A program made the translations under genes and the position numbers. A stretch of 64,000 bases of DNA from Anastrepha obliqua (taxonomy: Eukaryota; Arthropoda; Insecta; Diptera; Tephritidae), in contig NC_072896.1 in the NCBI RefSeq assembly GCF_027943255.1, positions 35,614,501-35,678,500 on the forward strand, written 5' to 3'. Below, in pieces: positions 43,853 to 55,460 of the stretch (position 1 is its first letter; every line of letters begins with the position of its first letter). Below the pieces are notes generated by a model. It searched no databases, was not told the DNA's origin, and was given only the letters and a program-made list of their open reading frames with translations.

Positions 43853-45909
43853 TATATCCTCCTACAACAGCTTGTATGGACTCCAAAGGCATTTGTTAGA
43901 CAACGAGTGGCAACATGTAGGCTAATTTTTAAAAATTTTGCCAAGCTTCGTCAGCATACCGCAATATGCCCCGGTTAAAATCAGCTTAGAAAGATATAAA
44001 ATGTATAGAGACCACACAGATCTAAGATTTATCGTAAAATTAGAGATTGTTTTTTTTTAAGTAAAATCTTTAAGCTTGTCACGTTCAACTCTTTGCATGC
44101 TATTTGGCCATTTGAAAAGGTTCACTGAACTCCATGTAACAATTCTAGGTAATTTTAAACTTAATTACAATACTTTTCGAATGCAATTTGCATAACCATT
44201 TTTATTGGTTTACTTTTTCCACTGAACTACTGAATGGATTTGAAAACTTACACATCTACTATCAAGCAAATTTGTTGTAATTACAAATTTCAGTTCTTTA
44301 AGCGTGCAATACTTTCAAACCTTAATCCACATGCTCAAATAAGCACAAATACACGCACTCATACATACATATATACATACACACACACACACACATACAA
44401 GTAGGTACGTGACGACTCATTATAAAGTAATTAAATACTCACAAAAGATACGTACGATGGTATACTCAGTGTAGAATTATGCAGTTCACAACACCGATAA
44501 GCAACCGCAGACAGATGGACTGACAGACAGAACAACTGACAAACTTACTTACTAAACGCGTACTTAATAAACTGCTAGACTGTTAGAAACATGCTTTTGG
44601 TGGCAAGCAGATACGAGAGACGAGTATTTGTAATGAACGGCTGCGAACGTGTCGAAAGTCACTTAAAAGTGACTAAAGCGAATTGCAAGTACATTCTTAC
44701 ATATATATGTATGTAAGCATGGAAGTTGTATGTAGGTATGCAGTAAACCAGTTTTGAACGCTTTTGAACGCTAATGGGCACGTGTGGCGCCCTAGGTCAG
44801 TAACCGGTGGCTGCGATAGCAGGAAAGTTAAAAATAGAGCAGCTGTGAACTAAAAATAATTGCAGCGGTGAGAAATAATTCAGTTGGCAATGGATTCTAC
44901 ATACTTAAATTTTGATATAGGCGCATACGAGGTGTGACTTTTAAGTATTGCAACTGATGCTGTGAAATATATTTATTTGATTTGATGCATATTTTTTTGT
45001 TTCACTTGCAGTAAGAAAAACTTTCCTCTACCACCAGAACGCACCAACCATTGCGGGAAGTTTTCAACTGTCAACTACTTCAAGACGCCTTTTTTATAGA
45101 TTCTTCAGACTGGAATGGATATTTCACTTTAGGAAACGAGGATGCTTTATTTAGCTGCAAATATCTTGACAGATAATACAGAATCAGTTCGTAGGAAAAG
45201 TTCAAATAGCGACCAGTCAGCTCAAATGATCGTCAAACTCAGATTAAAGTATAATATCTTAAAAATATTGTGTGAAAATTCGAATTGAATGCGACAAATA
45301 CTTTTCGAGTTATTCAACAATTAACAAAGGGCGCTTGGCACTCCGGAATCGATAGGAAAACTTTAAATGCATATTTCTCAAAACTATGTTTTTTGAACTG
45401 GTGATCGCTGTAACTTAAAAACAGCTTGATAGATTTCAAAAAACTGCTTTTGAAAAACATAAAAAACTCGTGCCTGATCGAAGGATTTTTTTCCAAAAAT
45501 TTCGATTTTTTTTAACAATTAATTGTCGGTTTTTTCTACAAAATATGAAACATATTTCCTGAGGACGTTACACTGTTCATTTAAAAAAAAAACTTCGTAA
45601 GACACAAGATAATCTATTAATAAAACTAATTTCTCTTGTTCGTTTGATTTTAGATGAATCTCCATGGACTTGTGTTGAGCACCGCAAGGGACTTCTGGAG
45701 AAACGGGTTCCCCACAAACAGCGATAACTAAAGTCAAGTCGAAACATGATGGATTAATGCTATGTTTTTATTTTTGTAAAATAAAGCAACTGACTAGCAA
45801 AAAACAAAATTATTGAAGATCATCATTTTCTCGGGCCTCTGACTACCCCTAACCCCTTAACGGCCAAGTGATTTTACTGTGTATTTGGTTGGATTGCGAG
45901 AATATTTAC
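43853..45909. other. Unassigned DNA with a CA microsatellite and a TTAA-element end
   Basis: (CA)n near 44370-44395; CGAGGTGTGACTTTTAAG at 44929 looks like a mariner terminus; about 45340-45860 resembles the interior and right end of the TTAA family, ending AACCCC then TTAA at 45857-45860. No gene. Confidence 0.5.
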
Positions 45910-46788
45910 AAGGTTGTTGAATATAAGTTTTGCAGTTCGGTAAGAAAAAAAAAAATTTTCATGGTTTGAAATACACTTTATCATTCAATATAGTCTCCCT
46001 GAATATTAATGCACTTGTCCAAACGAGATTCCAATTTATGCATTCTATCCCTAAAGTGAGAATCTGCAAGGCCCCAAAGTACGCTTTGATCCTTTAATGA
46101 AAAACGCTTTCCAAGCATGCATTTGTTTAAGTCTGGAAACATATAGAAATTGCTAGGGGCCAAATCTGGTGAATACAGTGGATTATCCCACAATTCGCAC
46201 TTTAATTCATGGATTTTAGTCATTGTCAAAAAGCTCTTGTGGCACGGATCATTATATTGATTAAAAAGAATTTCAACTGGGTCTTTTTTTACGAATTTTT
46301 TCCTTCAGCTGGTCTAAAAGATTACAAAAATATTCGGAATTTATTGTCTTACCAGTTTGCAAGTAACGCACAAACAAAACTCCTTTCGCATCCCAAAACA
46401 CCGATGGCCACAACTTCTTGGCCGATTTCTGGAAAGGAACTCGTTTCGGAGCCGAAGAACCAGGTTCTGAGCCCTCTTGTTTTGATTTAGGATCCGAGTG
46501 ATAGATCAAAGTCTCACCATAGTGATGAATCAACGCACGAAATCCATTCTATTCTTTCTAAAATGCTTTAAAAGCTGCTGGGAAAGTCGGATTCGAATGT
46601 GTTTTGTTCCATTCTTAGCGACTGCGGCACCCATTGGGCACACGGCTTTCCAAAATCCAATACTACTTACACTGCCCAATGAGATGCCTAGGGCTTCTAA
46701 TAAATCTCTTCCAGTAACTTGACGATTTTCCAATACGGTCTCTTGTATTGCTTCTACGATTTCTGGTGTGTTGCCATTTTTGGACATC
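45910..46788 (-). pseudogene. mariner transposase relic with all three catalytic Asp lost
   Basis: Minus strand: TPEIVEAIQETVLENRQVTG, RDLLEALGISLGSVSSI, IRLSQQLLKHFRKNRMDFVR, SDPKSKQEGSEPGSSAPKRV, SVFWDAKGVLFVRYLQTGKT, INSEYFCNLLDQLKEKIRKK, FNQYNDPCHKS, PLYSPDLAPSNFYMFPDL and CINIQGDYIE. The usual MDETW, HQDNAPCH and APSDFY are altered (YGETL, NQYNDPCH, APSNFY). A 3' TIR-like AGGTTGTTGAATATAAG lies at 45910; the N terminus is cut at a junction with an RTE fragment. Confidence 0.85.
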
Positions 46789-46789
46789 C

Positions 46790-47070
46790 TTGACGTGGAT
46801 CGTCTTCAAGGCTAAATTCAGCAACCTATCTTTGTACTCTACTAATTGATGGCGAAAAGTCCTTACACACGGTTCTGGGCTGTTGTTTTTGCGTCGTCTA
46901 CGTCGTCCTATTGTACTATATGTGAGATCGGCATCTGCTAGATCGCGCAACATCGACCTTCTCCATGTAATCTTTGGCCGACCGCAATTTTTGCTCCATT
47001 GCGGCTTCCAGTCCAATGCCATTCTCGTGATGCTATCTGGTGGTTTTCTAAGCGTGAGTGAACAACCTAC
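46790..47070 (-). pseudogene. RTE LINE 3' fragment
   Basis: PPDSITRMALDWKPQWSKNC, GRPKITWRRSMLRDLADADL and CVRTFRHQLVEYKDRLLNLA. Same tail as at 24356-25060 and 50794-51033. Confidence 0.8.
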
Positions 47071-47338
47071 TGTAATAATCAATCGAGCAAATAAAGCAGT
47101 TACTTTTTATATGTCAACTGCCCGTAGAGGCGGACTAAATGAGTTATATCTTTTTCAAAGCAAATCGAAAGGGCAATGCCAAGGATGGATGGATTGATCA
47201 TTTAAACTCATCTCCAACTGAAAGTCTTTCGATTTAAGGGGATTTTTTTTTCTTCAATATTTCGAAAGTATATTTTCTTAAGAATATACTATGAAATTTC
47301 CATGTGGAAATTTCCAATATTATAGCTTCTACAGCCCA

Positions 47339-47940
47339 TTAAGGGGTTACATGGGTTTCGTTGGTTCAAAAAATCGATTTATTTTTTTTTGGCTTATTAA
47401 TTTCTACAACATCTCAGGAATATTATCCTAAATTTTCAAGTCGATCCGAATAATAAATTCGGAGATACAGCCTTTGGAAGGTGTGCGCTCCAAGCCATTT
47501 TTATTGTTACTCAAAACTTTAAACGCCTTTTTTTCGGAACTGTGTTGTCAAAGTCGATTGTCAAATGTTCTCGAAAACTACTCAACCGATCTTGATGAAA
47601 TTTTACACAGGTGTTCGAAATACAATTTACTCGTGCTTGAGCGAAGGATTTTTGTTTTTTTTCAACTACAACTATTTAAAAAAAAAACAAAATGTCAAGC
47701 AAATTTGACCGAAATTTTCATTTTTTTGGAAAAATGTCTGCCAAAATTCCAAAATTCCAATTTTTACTTTTTTTTCTTTCCTTCGTTCAAGCACGAGTTT
47801 ATGGTCTTAACTAAAGCACTTATTTTGGTTTTTTCATTTTTGATGAGCCTGTCAGGAGTTATGCTGACAACGTGGACGCACCTTTTCGAGGGGTCACCGG
47901 AAATGACGTTACAATGGAGGAGTTTTACCTTTTTTTTTTG
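47339..47940 (+). mobile_element. TTAA-family element, copy B (left end and interior)
   Basis: TTAA then GGGGTTACATGGGTTTCG at 47343, mirrored by the AACCCC-TTAA end at 45851-45860. The interior shares ACTCGTGCTTGAGCGAAGG with ACTCGTGCCTGATCGAAGG at 45467. Right end not located. Confidence 0.5.
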
Positions 47941-49134
47941 AAAATTTCAGAAATTATTCTTTAAATATGTATCTATAAGACAGAAAAAAGTTTGAATTAA
48001 ATAAATAATTTTTTACATAGAAAAAAAAATATTGAAAATATATATATTTTAATAATTTTTTTGGGTTTTGTGTTTCAAGAGCCAAAATAGACAACACCGT
48101 CCAGGTCCAATTTTTTGAGAGCGTCAACTTCAGTGCCATTTTTAAAATTACTAAAACTAAAAAAAAAAGAATTATTTTTTTATGTAAAAGAAGTTAAATA
48201 AAAAGCCTAAAAGATTTAAATATCGTTTTTAAATATTTTTTTATTGTAAAAAAATTCCTGAGAGTACCCTAGACCACCGAGTCTTCGAGCTCAGACATTT
48301 AAATTTCCTACAAAGAAAGGGTCCAACTCTTTTTTATTCGTTTACCCCTGGCCGCGAGCAACCAGATACTTAGCAAACTATTGAAAATATAAAACTTATT
48401 CTCTCTTATTCCTATCCAACCAACACAACCGTACACACGGATTCGTCCGGTGCCTCCCCACTATTGTTCAAAGCGGAAAAACATAAAAAAAATCGAATAC
48501 AAAAATGAATATTTTATTTTATTTTATGTGCTATTTTTCATCGTAAAAGTGCAATTAAAGAAAATATAAATAAAAAGCTACAAGCCACAGTATGTGCGCC
48601 TAAGCATGCAATAAATGTGAAGGCATACAAATGAGTACGAGAATTACTGTAAACATAAATAAAAAATAAAAAATTCGATATTTGGCAAATGAGTAAAAGC
48701 TTTGATGTATTTACGTATTTCTAATGCAAATCTAGAGTAGCACACGTTTGAGTAAATTTTTGAAGGTTCTGGCGTGCATAAATCGGACTACTATCATTTA
48801 TGTATTTCGTGCCAAATCATATTTAACCCGTTATGGGGGCATGTGAAACACCATATAGAAAGAGTTAACCACAGAGGTCGTCAATAACTTTGTAAGCAAG
48901 CATTCGACTTCAATAAATTTATACTCTTGTCAGCTATTTGTTATGTGTTGTTAGGAAATTCATTCGAAACTCCTGCTTTGAGGCATCACTCAAATTTCCC
49001 ACAAGAAGATAAGAAGAAAATTTTAGAAGAAGAGCAGGATGGTAGGTAGATTTAACTATGTTGAACAAGAAAGTTATGAGGAGAGTTTCGGTTGTTACGT
49101 CACAAGGGAGATTCGGCAGCCGAATTCTGCCCGA
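47941..49134. other. Unassigned AT-rich DNA
   Basis: No gene or element recognised. Confidence 0.4.
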
Positions 49135-49370
49135 TTATTTTCCATGTATTCACACACACTCGTAGACTCGTCCATTCAGTTGTTGTTCAAATGGCAACGA
49201 AGTGTCATTGGTTGATTTTTTTCATATATCACCAACACAGTCTCAGTTTTTTGTAAACACAGCCCAAGTGACAACCGCCCATCAGCTGCTTCTATCGAAT
49301 TCGCTCAAAGCCGAATAACGGTCCGTTAAAGAGTACGCCTCTAAAAATCTTTTCACCGTGTAATAAACGA
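49135..49370 (+). repeat. Dispersed repeat shared with 19385-19620
   Basis: Same ordered blocks as the copy near 19.4 kb: GACTCGTC, GAAGTGTCATTG, CAGTTTTTTGTAA, CATCAGCTG, AATTCGCT and CTTTTCACCGTG. Confidence 0.6.
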
Positions 49371-49559
49371 GGACTAGTGCTTGGACTAAAATTCTATCCA
49401 GGTTAAATTCGCTTAAAAGATACTAAAAAAATGCCAGTTTTCACACCTTTAATCCTTTGTGTAATAGAGTAATGTAAAGAATGGATTTGTTTTTAAAATG
49501 TCTAAATTCTTCGAAAACACCTAATCCGGTTTTGCTTAAAAAATTAGCCGTCTTGGTAT

Positions 49560-51040
49560 TATCAATTCTACTTGGTAATCTCTTCCAATTTGTGCGGGAA
49601 GAAAACCAATACACTGCGTAGACATAAGCGATTCAACGTACAGCTGCTATGCTATCCTGGGACCACAAAAGAAATGACAAGCGCCTTTCGGAAGAAGCTG
49701 CTCGCTAATCAGAACAACAAAGATTGGGAAGCTACACAAGCCACGCTCAGGCAAAAACCACTAATATCAAAGCATGGATCTCTGATACTGCTTGAGATCT
49801 CTAATTCAGCGCAGAAATGAACGCAATAGGCAACTTATAAGCCATGGCTCCCGTCGGTCAGCCTACAGAGAGGTGGCGAAGCAATTCAAGAAATCGGCCA
49901 GAAAATCTAAGGGGAAGTTTATTGAAATCTTGCTAGCAATGCTAAAGCGGCAGCAGGAGCAAATAATATGAGATAGCTGTACCGCATAGTTGGTCGCCTA
50001 ACCAACCAGCAGAGCAGTAGTAACCAACCAATCAGAGATCTGAATGACTGACATCCGATGATGACCAGATCCGTAGATAAAAAGAACCCAAATGAAGCAA
50101 TTAAAAACATCGCTCTTCGCAGTGAATCCAGCTTCGAAGTGGGCAACACAACAAACAGCAGCAAAATATCAACATCTTGCCTTATTCTAGCGGAGATCAA
50201 GGACAGCTGAAGTTCAACAAAGCCGCAGGCGAATATGGCATATAACCAGAACTACAAATCGTCGACTCGCACATTTCAGCGGAAATTCTGCATCCCCACA
50301 TCACCGCCGTCTGGGACAATGAAAAACTGTCTCCGTCCTGGACAAAAGGTATCATCGTGAAGCTGCCCAAGAAAGACGATTGGCGTGACTGCGGTAACGA
50401 AATAAGCCTGCTCAACGCCACCTACAAAATTCTAGCCACGATCATACAAGGCCGACTCCAATGTATCGAACGCTCCTTAAGGGACGAACAAGCTGAATTT
50501 TGTCCTCACCGAAGCTGTGTTGATCAAGCCAACACTCTTCGCACTATAGTAGAACAATCAGTTGAATGTCGCTCTCCGATTTATATGCTGTTCGCCGAAT
50601 TCAAGAAGGTATTCGACACAATCAATCAATACTCAATAAACAAGCGCACTAAACTGCGAATATTCAGTTCATCTTCCGCATCATCTGTAGAATATTCTGG
50701 GCGAACACCATCAGCAAACTCGCGCCGTGGAGATCAACAAATGAGCCCATCCTATGACAAATCAAGCGCAGAAGGTGTCCATGGATAGGTTACATGCTTC
50801 GAAAACTATCAGATAGCATCACGAGAATGGCCCTATTCTGGAACCCGCAAGAGAGCAGAGGTCGCTGTTGGCCAAAGACAACTTGGCGAAGGTCGATGTT
50901 GCGCGAACTAGCAGATGCCGACATCACATGGGACGGCGCAAAACAACAGCCCACAACCGTGTATTATGGAATAGTCTTGTCGAGACCCTATCCTCTCGAG
51001 GGGAGTGAAAAAGGATATAAAAAAAATATATAACACATAG
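49560..51040 (+). pseudogene. RTE LINE relic (linker, RT and C terminus)
   Basis: KEMTSAFRKKLLANQNNKDW (pre-RT), then from 50357 KLPKKDDWRDCGNEISLLNA, TYKILATIIQGRLQCIERSL, RDEQAEFCPHRSCVDQANTL and LFAEFKKVFDTINQ (RT motifs; FxDFxKAFDS altered), then the tail MALFWNPQESRGRCWPKTTW and RRSMLRELADADITWDGAKQ. RT motifs between 50640 and 50790 are deleted, including YADD. The longest LINE relic here, with several stops and frameshifts. Confidence 0.85.
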
Positions 51041-51934
51041 AACCTGGCCATTTTGAGTATGCACTCTTCAATTTACTTCTAATAGGCAGAGAGTTTACTT
51101 CCAATAAGCCGCTTCTGGATTCTACCATATCACGCATGGTAAGAGTGCTCTCGGAGATTTCCGGTTACTCGCGGGCATCGCTATTAGAAATATGAAGTCT
51201 TCTATTTTACAATTCTTCTTCTCAAATATTCAGCAAATATTGGATGTCTCAAATCCCAAAATCTCAAAAAGTAAATATTGACACTAACATTCTGCTCTGA
51301 TATAAGATATTAAAGGGTTAAAAAAGTGGATATGAAAACATGTGCGTGTGTGTGTATAAGCATATTTGCAAGCCCAATTATTTTTCAGTAATTGCATGAA
51401 TGCGGAAATACTGAGAATGATTTTTGTAAATTCGGTTCGGTGGTTTTTGTTATTTGCTTGAATGAAGCATAACCGCCTAATCTTCAAGTGAAAACTAAGT
51501 AAATGCTAAAAAACATTTTCATTAAGACAAAAAAAAAAAATAATGAAAAATGCGGTTCAGTGGTGGCAGAGAATGTATGGATTAAATTAATGGTTGGTGT
51601 CTGCACTGCAAATGGTTTTTGTCGGCAATATGTGTGGCCTTTTACCCATGTTCTGACATTCTCCCAATGCCATTTTTGGCCTAACGGTCACTGCGAAAAT
51701 CAGCAAATCACTGTGGCCAATGCGGCCAAGCAATAAGTTCATTTTGGTAATTGCATTGTGGGAGAGCATGAAAACACTCTCACACACACACAGGGCATAA
51801 ACTTTCATCAGTTTTCTCGGCAGGAAAATGCACTCGTACCAAACTGTTGCATTGCCGATGATTGAATACCGATGCATTTAGAAACGTTACTACATAGTTC
51901 TTATTGTTTCGATTTTACTTAGGTGCAAGTGGTG
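51041..51934. other. Unassigned DNA
   Basis: No recognised gene or repeat; short TG/CA runs. Confidence 0.4.
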
Positions 51935-52015
51935 AAAAAGCTCCTCATAAAAAAATATCTGCCGTTCGGAGTCGGCAGGTCCCTCCATTTGTGGAACAAC
52001 ATCAAGACGCATGCC
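51935..52015 (+). mobile_element. SINE body fragment
   Basis: AAAGCTCCTCATAAAAAAAT, CTGCCGTTCGGAGTCGGC and CATTTGTGGAACAACATC. It abuts the 3'-truncated mariner at about 52016, so one insertion or deletion joins them. Confidence 0.8.
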
Positions 52016-53209
52016 CCATGAGATATTATGCACTTGTGCCAACGTTTTTTCCAATCTTCGAAGCGCTTCAAAAAATATTTTTTTTTTATCCTGCTCAGCT
52101 CCTCCTTCGATACCGCCTTTACCACGTCAATCGTAGCGTAGCGTCGTCCTTTCATGGGCCTCTTCAGTTTCGGGTAGAAGAAAAAGTCACAGGGGGCCAG
52201 ATCTGGGGGAATACGGTGGTTGTGGCTTCCTTCGTGTGTTGTTTTTGGCCAAAAAGTCGCGCACAAGCAACGATGTGTGATGCAAGATCCAATCTTTGTT
52301 CTTCCACAAATCTGGACGTTTCTGGCGGATTGCCTCACGCAAATTGCGCATAACTTGCAGGTAATATTCCTTATTGACCGTTTTACCCTGTGGCAAGAAC
52401 TCATGATGCACAACGCCCCTGCAATCGAAGTAAACGGTAAGCAAAGCTTTTAGATTCGACCGAACTCGGCGCGCATTTTTCGGTCTTGGTTCGTGTGGCA
52501 GCTTCCATTGAGATGATTGAGCTTTGGTTTCCACTTCATAAGCATAAACCCACGATTTGTCAACAGTTATGACCCTCTGGAGCAAATTTGGGTCGTCGCG
52601 GACAGCAATGTTCATGAGATGCTGCTTTTGGTCGAAATTGAACAGTTTTGGTACGAATTTTGCGTCGACCCGTCTCAAGCCCAAATCATTGAAAAAAATC
52701 GAATGGCACGAACCAATCGATATACTTAGGTCTTCAGCAACTTCTCTAACGGTGATTCGACGATTGGCCAATACCATTTTCTTCACTTCCTCAATTTTTT
52801 CGTATATTGTTGAAGTGCTCGGGCGTCCGGCTCGCTTTTTGTCGTTCACATCTTCTCGGCCTTCTGAGAACATTTTGTACCACCGATAAACGTTGCTTTG
52901 GTCCAAAGTAGCTTCTCCGTATGACACAGTCAACATTCGGAATGCATCCGCGCACTTTATTTCGTTTTTCACACAAAATTTGATACAGGTTCTTTGATCC
53001 ATCTTTTTGAATAGGTAAAAATCGAAGACGAGCTGAAACACGTGCAAGCAAAGGAGCTGTCAACAATTAACTGAACATTCAAAATGGCCGAACTCGTCCG
53101 CATGAGTGCGAGACATGAGTACCAACATATCGCCACAAAAAAAATCGAAATTCGATTATACGTAACCTGCGAAAATTCATAATTCGCGATACTTTTTGAA
53201 CACACCTCG
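52016..53209 (-). pseudogene. mariner transposase relic, long but inactivated
   Basis: The 5' terminal repeat on the minus strand, CGAGGTGTGTTCAAAAAGTA then TCGCGAAT, starts at 53209. Transposase starts at 53002 (MDQRTCIKFCVKNEIKCADA), with RWYKMFSEGREDVNDKKRAG, RPSTSTIYEKIEEVKKMVLA, SWVYAYEVETKAQSSQWKLP, GVVHHEFLPQGKTVNKEYYL and REAIRQKRPDLWKNKDWILH. HTSLLVRDFLAKNN follows directly: an in-frame deletion removed the DNAPAH segment with the second catalytic Asp. The first motif is VDKSW rather than GDESW. A frameshift then leads to PPDLAPCDFFFYPKLKRPMK and WKKRWHKCIISHG, where it is truncated. Among the most complete mariner copies here. Confidence 0.9.
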
Positions 53210-53254
53210 TCTAAGTGGTGAGTTTTATACGAGGCACAAAAGGTCATGACCACC

Positions 53255-53400
53255 CACCTCTTTGTTGTAGTGTGTCTCCTGATGTTTTTTGCCGCCTCCG
53301 AACGGCAGATGGTTTTTATGTGGAGTTTTTTGATAGCAGAAATACACTCTGAGGTTTGCCATTGCCTGCCAAGGACCGACCGGTATTAGAAAGAACTTTT
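53255..53400 (-). mobile_element. SINE fragment, copy 7
   Basis: Plus text GCCTCCGAACGGCAGATGG, AGCAGAAATACACTC, GAGGTTTGCCATTGCC. No tRNA-like head. Confidence 0.75.
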
Positions 53401-54615
53401 CCTTCTGTTAAATTATCAGTCTCGCACTTACCAGGTAAGGGTTTTCGATATGACGTACGAAGAAATGGAGCTCCATTTCTAGTCCTTCTGGGTACAATAT
53501 AGCACTAGATTTTTTTGATTGTGGAGCTCCATTTCTTCTACGCTTTCCTAAGAAATAAATTGTGAAATTATCCTTTAACAGCATTCGGTGGGATGTCGAT
53601 GACCGGGTAGGAGACCTCTGAGACCGATTCGGATGACCCCTTCCTGGCAAGCTCATCAGCAATTTGATTTCTCCGGTTGCTATCTTACTCTGAAGACATT
53701 TGCTGCCCTGACCAGTGGTCTTAAAACATTTGCTGCACATGTGTTTCTAAATGGACCAAATCGTACTAGTTTTATACCAGCATGTGTGTCAGTAGTTCAA
53801 GTTTTTCCTGCAGGTTCAGTAAAGAAACACACACACTCATATATACGTAAATTTATATGCACACTTTTAGTTATTTAAATTTACATTTGCTTGACCACTT
53901 TAACCATGGAAAATTTCTGTGTTTTCCTCGCGCCGCTTAATTGTCTTCCACTGCCGCTATCAATCGGTGCCTGTCAGTGTTTTGTCAGTTGTGGTGGAAA
54001 ATTTTAACATCTATAAATGCACACACACACATACACAAATACTTACACATGAACGTTAGCACTTACAAGACTAATTTGCATATTGGCAGTTTCTTGCTGG
54101 AATTTGTTGTCGGTCGTGACCTTTACACTCTCGCTCTTTCGCTTTGACAGTTAATTTGTTTTATTGACATTTTTCTCATAACTTGTTTGCTTTTCCTTCT
54201 TGCGCCGATGGTATTTACTTTCACAATTCTGAATGCAAAATATTTTATGCTATTCGGGCAGTGGATACGTTTTATAGTGTCGGAAGTTTTAAGCTTTGAA
54301 GTTATTCAAGAAATTAAAATGAAATACTGAACGCAAGTTTCTGTTAACCACAATTTATATGTTTGGTAAAGTTTGTAATATATTTTTTCAGTAAGTACCG
54401 AAGTTTTTATGTAAAGTAAACAATAAATTACAGTTATATTCGTAAGTTTGAATGTTTCAAAACAAAAACTAATTATATAATGGATTTTTTTTTTCAAATA
54501 TAGTACTTTTGATAAGGGTATCTGTTCGAAGTTCTCATTTGGTGAGCCATATTTCTTTGCCTCGCTCATCTATTGAATTTTGTTCCAAAGTTTGACTAGT
54601 CAATTATATATATAG
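53401..54615. other. Unassigned DNA
   Basis: CTGGGTACAATATAGCACTA at about 53488 also occurs, diverged, in the duplicated block at 54.8-55.5 kb. No gene. Confidence 0.4.
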
Positions 54616-54740
54616 GTATATACAAGAGGACGCAAAATTACTTTTTTACAAATTAAAAACAAAAAAAATATGTTGAGTGCTGAAAATCTTTATTTTGATC
54701 TTTACGCGCTTCACCTTCTTGTCTATATACTGAGTTGTTT
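54616..54740 (+). repeat. GGCGCAAAATTA dispersed repeat, copy 3
   Basis: TATACAAGAGGACGCAAAAT, then AAATCTTTATTTTGATCTTT, ACGCGCTTCACC, CTTGTCTATAT; aligns with the inverse of 20580-20722. Confidence 0.6.
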
Positions 54741-54776
54741 AGCTCGCAAGTGCCAAATATTATTGACGTACGACGC

Positions 54777-55460
54777 CATTGCAAATCTTCCGATAGGGTG
54801 TACTTATAAACACATATAAGTATATGGGAACAAGCATGAAGCTGACATAATATATTTAAATAAGTTTGAAACTATTTTTTTTTTATTTAAAAAATTTAAT
54901 ATGTTTAAAGACGCCCGTAAAAATATTTTTTCCGCAATACATGTCAAAATGTATGATTTTGTTCCAAAGTGCATCTAGTTTCAAACTAATGAAAAAGGGA
55001 TATAAAAGAAACTAGTTCTTCTGGGTACAACATAACACTAGATTTTTTTGTTTGCGTATTTATCTTGAGGTGATTCTTATATAAGCTACTTGAGGAGTGC
55101 CAGACCGGCACTTCAACTATTTCATTTCGTTTTGAAACTTCCAACAGGGTGTACATATGCATATGTACTTACACATGTGTATACAGGAGCATACAAAATC
55201 ATAAAGCTGGCATAAATATGAACTTAGTTTTCTTATTTTACAATAATATATTTATTTTATATCCTTAAAGACGTCCGCAAAAATATTTTTCCCGCAATAC
55301 ATGTCAAAATGTATCATTTTGTTCCTAAGTGCAACTAGTTACAAACTACTGAAAAATGACCACATATGAAACTAGTTTTTTTATGTACAATATACCACTA
55401 TTTTTTTTTTTGTTTTTTGTATTTATCTTGAGGTGATTGAAATATAAGTTTTTGTTTGAA
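54777..55460 (+). repeat. Two-unit tandem duplication, about 350-370 bp period
   Basis: Shared blocks in order: AGGGTGTACTTATA / AGGGTGTACATATG, AAGCTGACATAA / AAGCTGGCATAA, GACGCCCGTAAAAATA / GACGTCCGCAAAAATA, GCAATACATGTCAAAATGTA in both, and GTATTTATCTTGAGGTGATT in both. No coding capacity. Confidence 0.8.
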
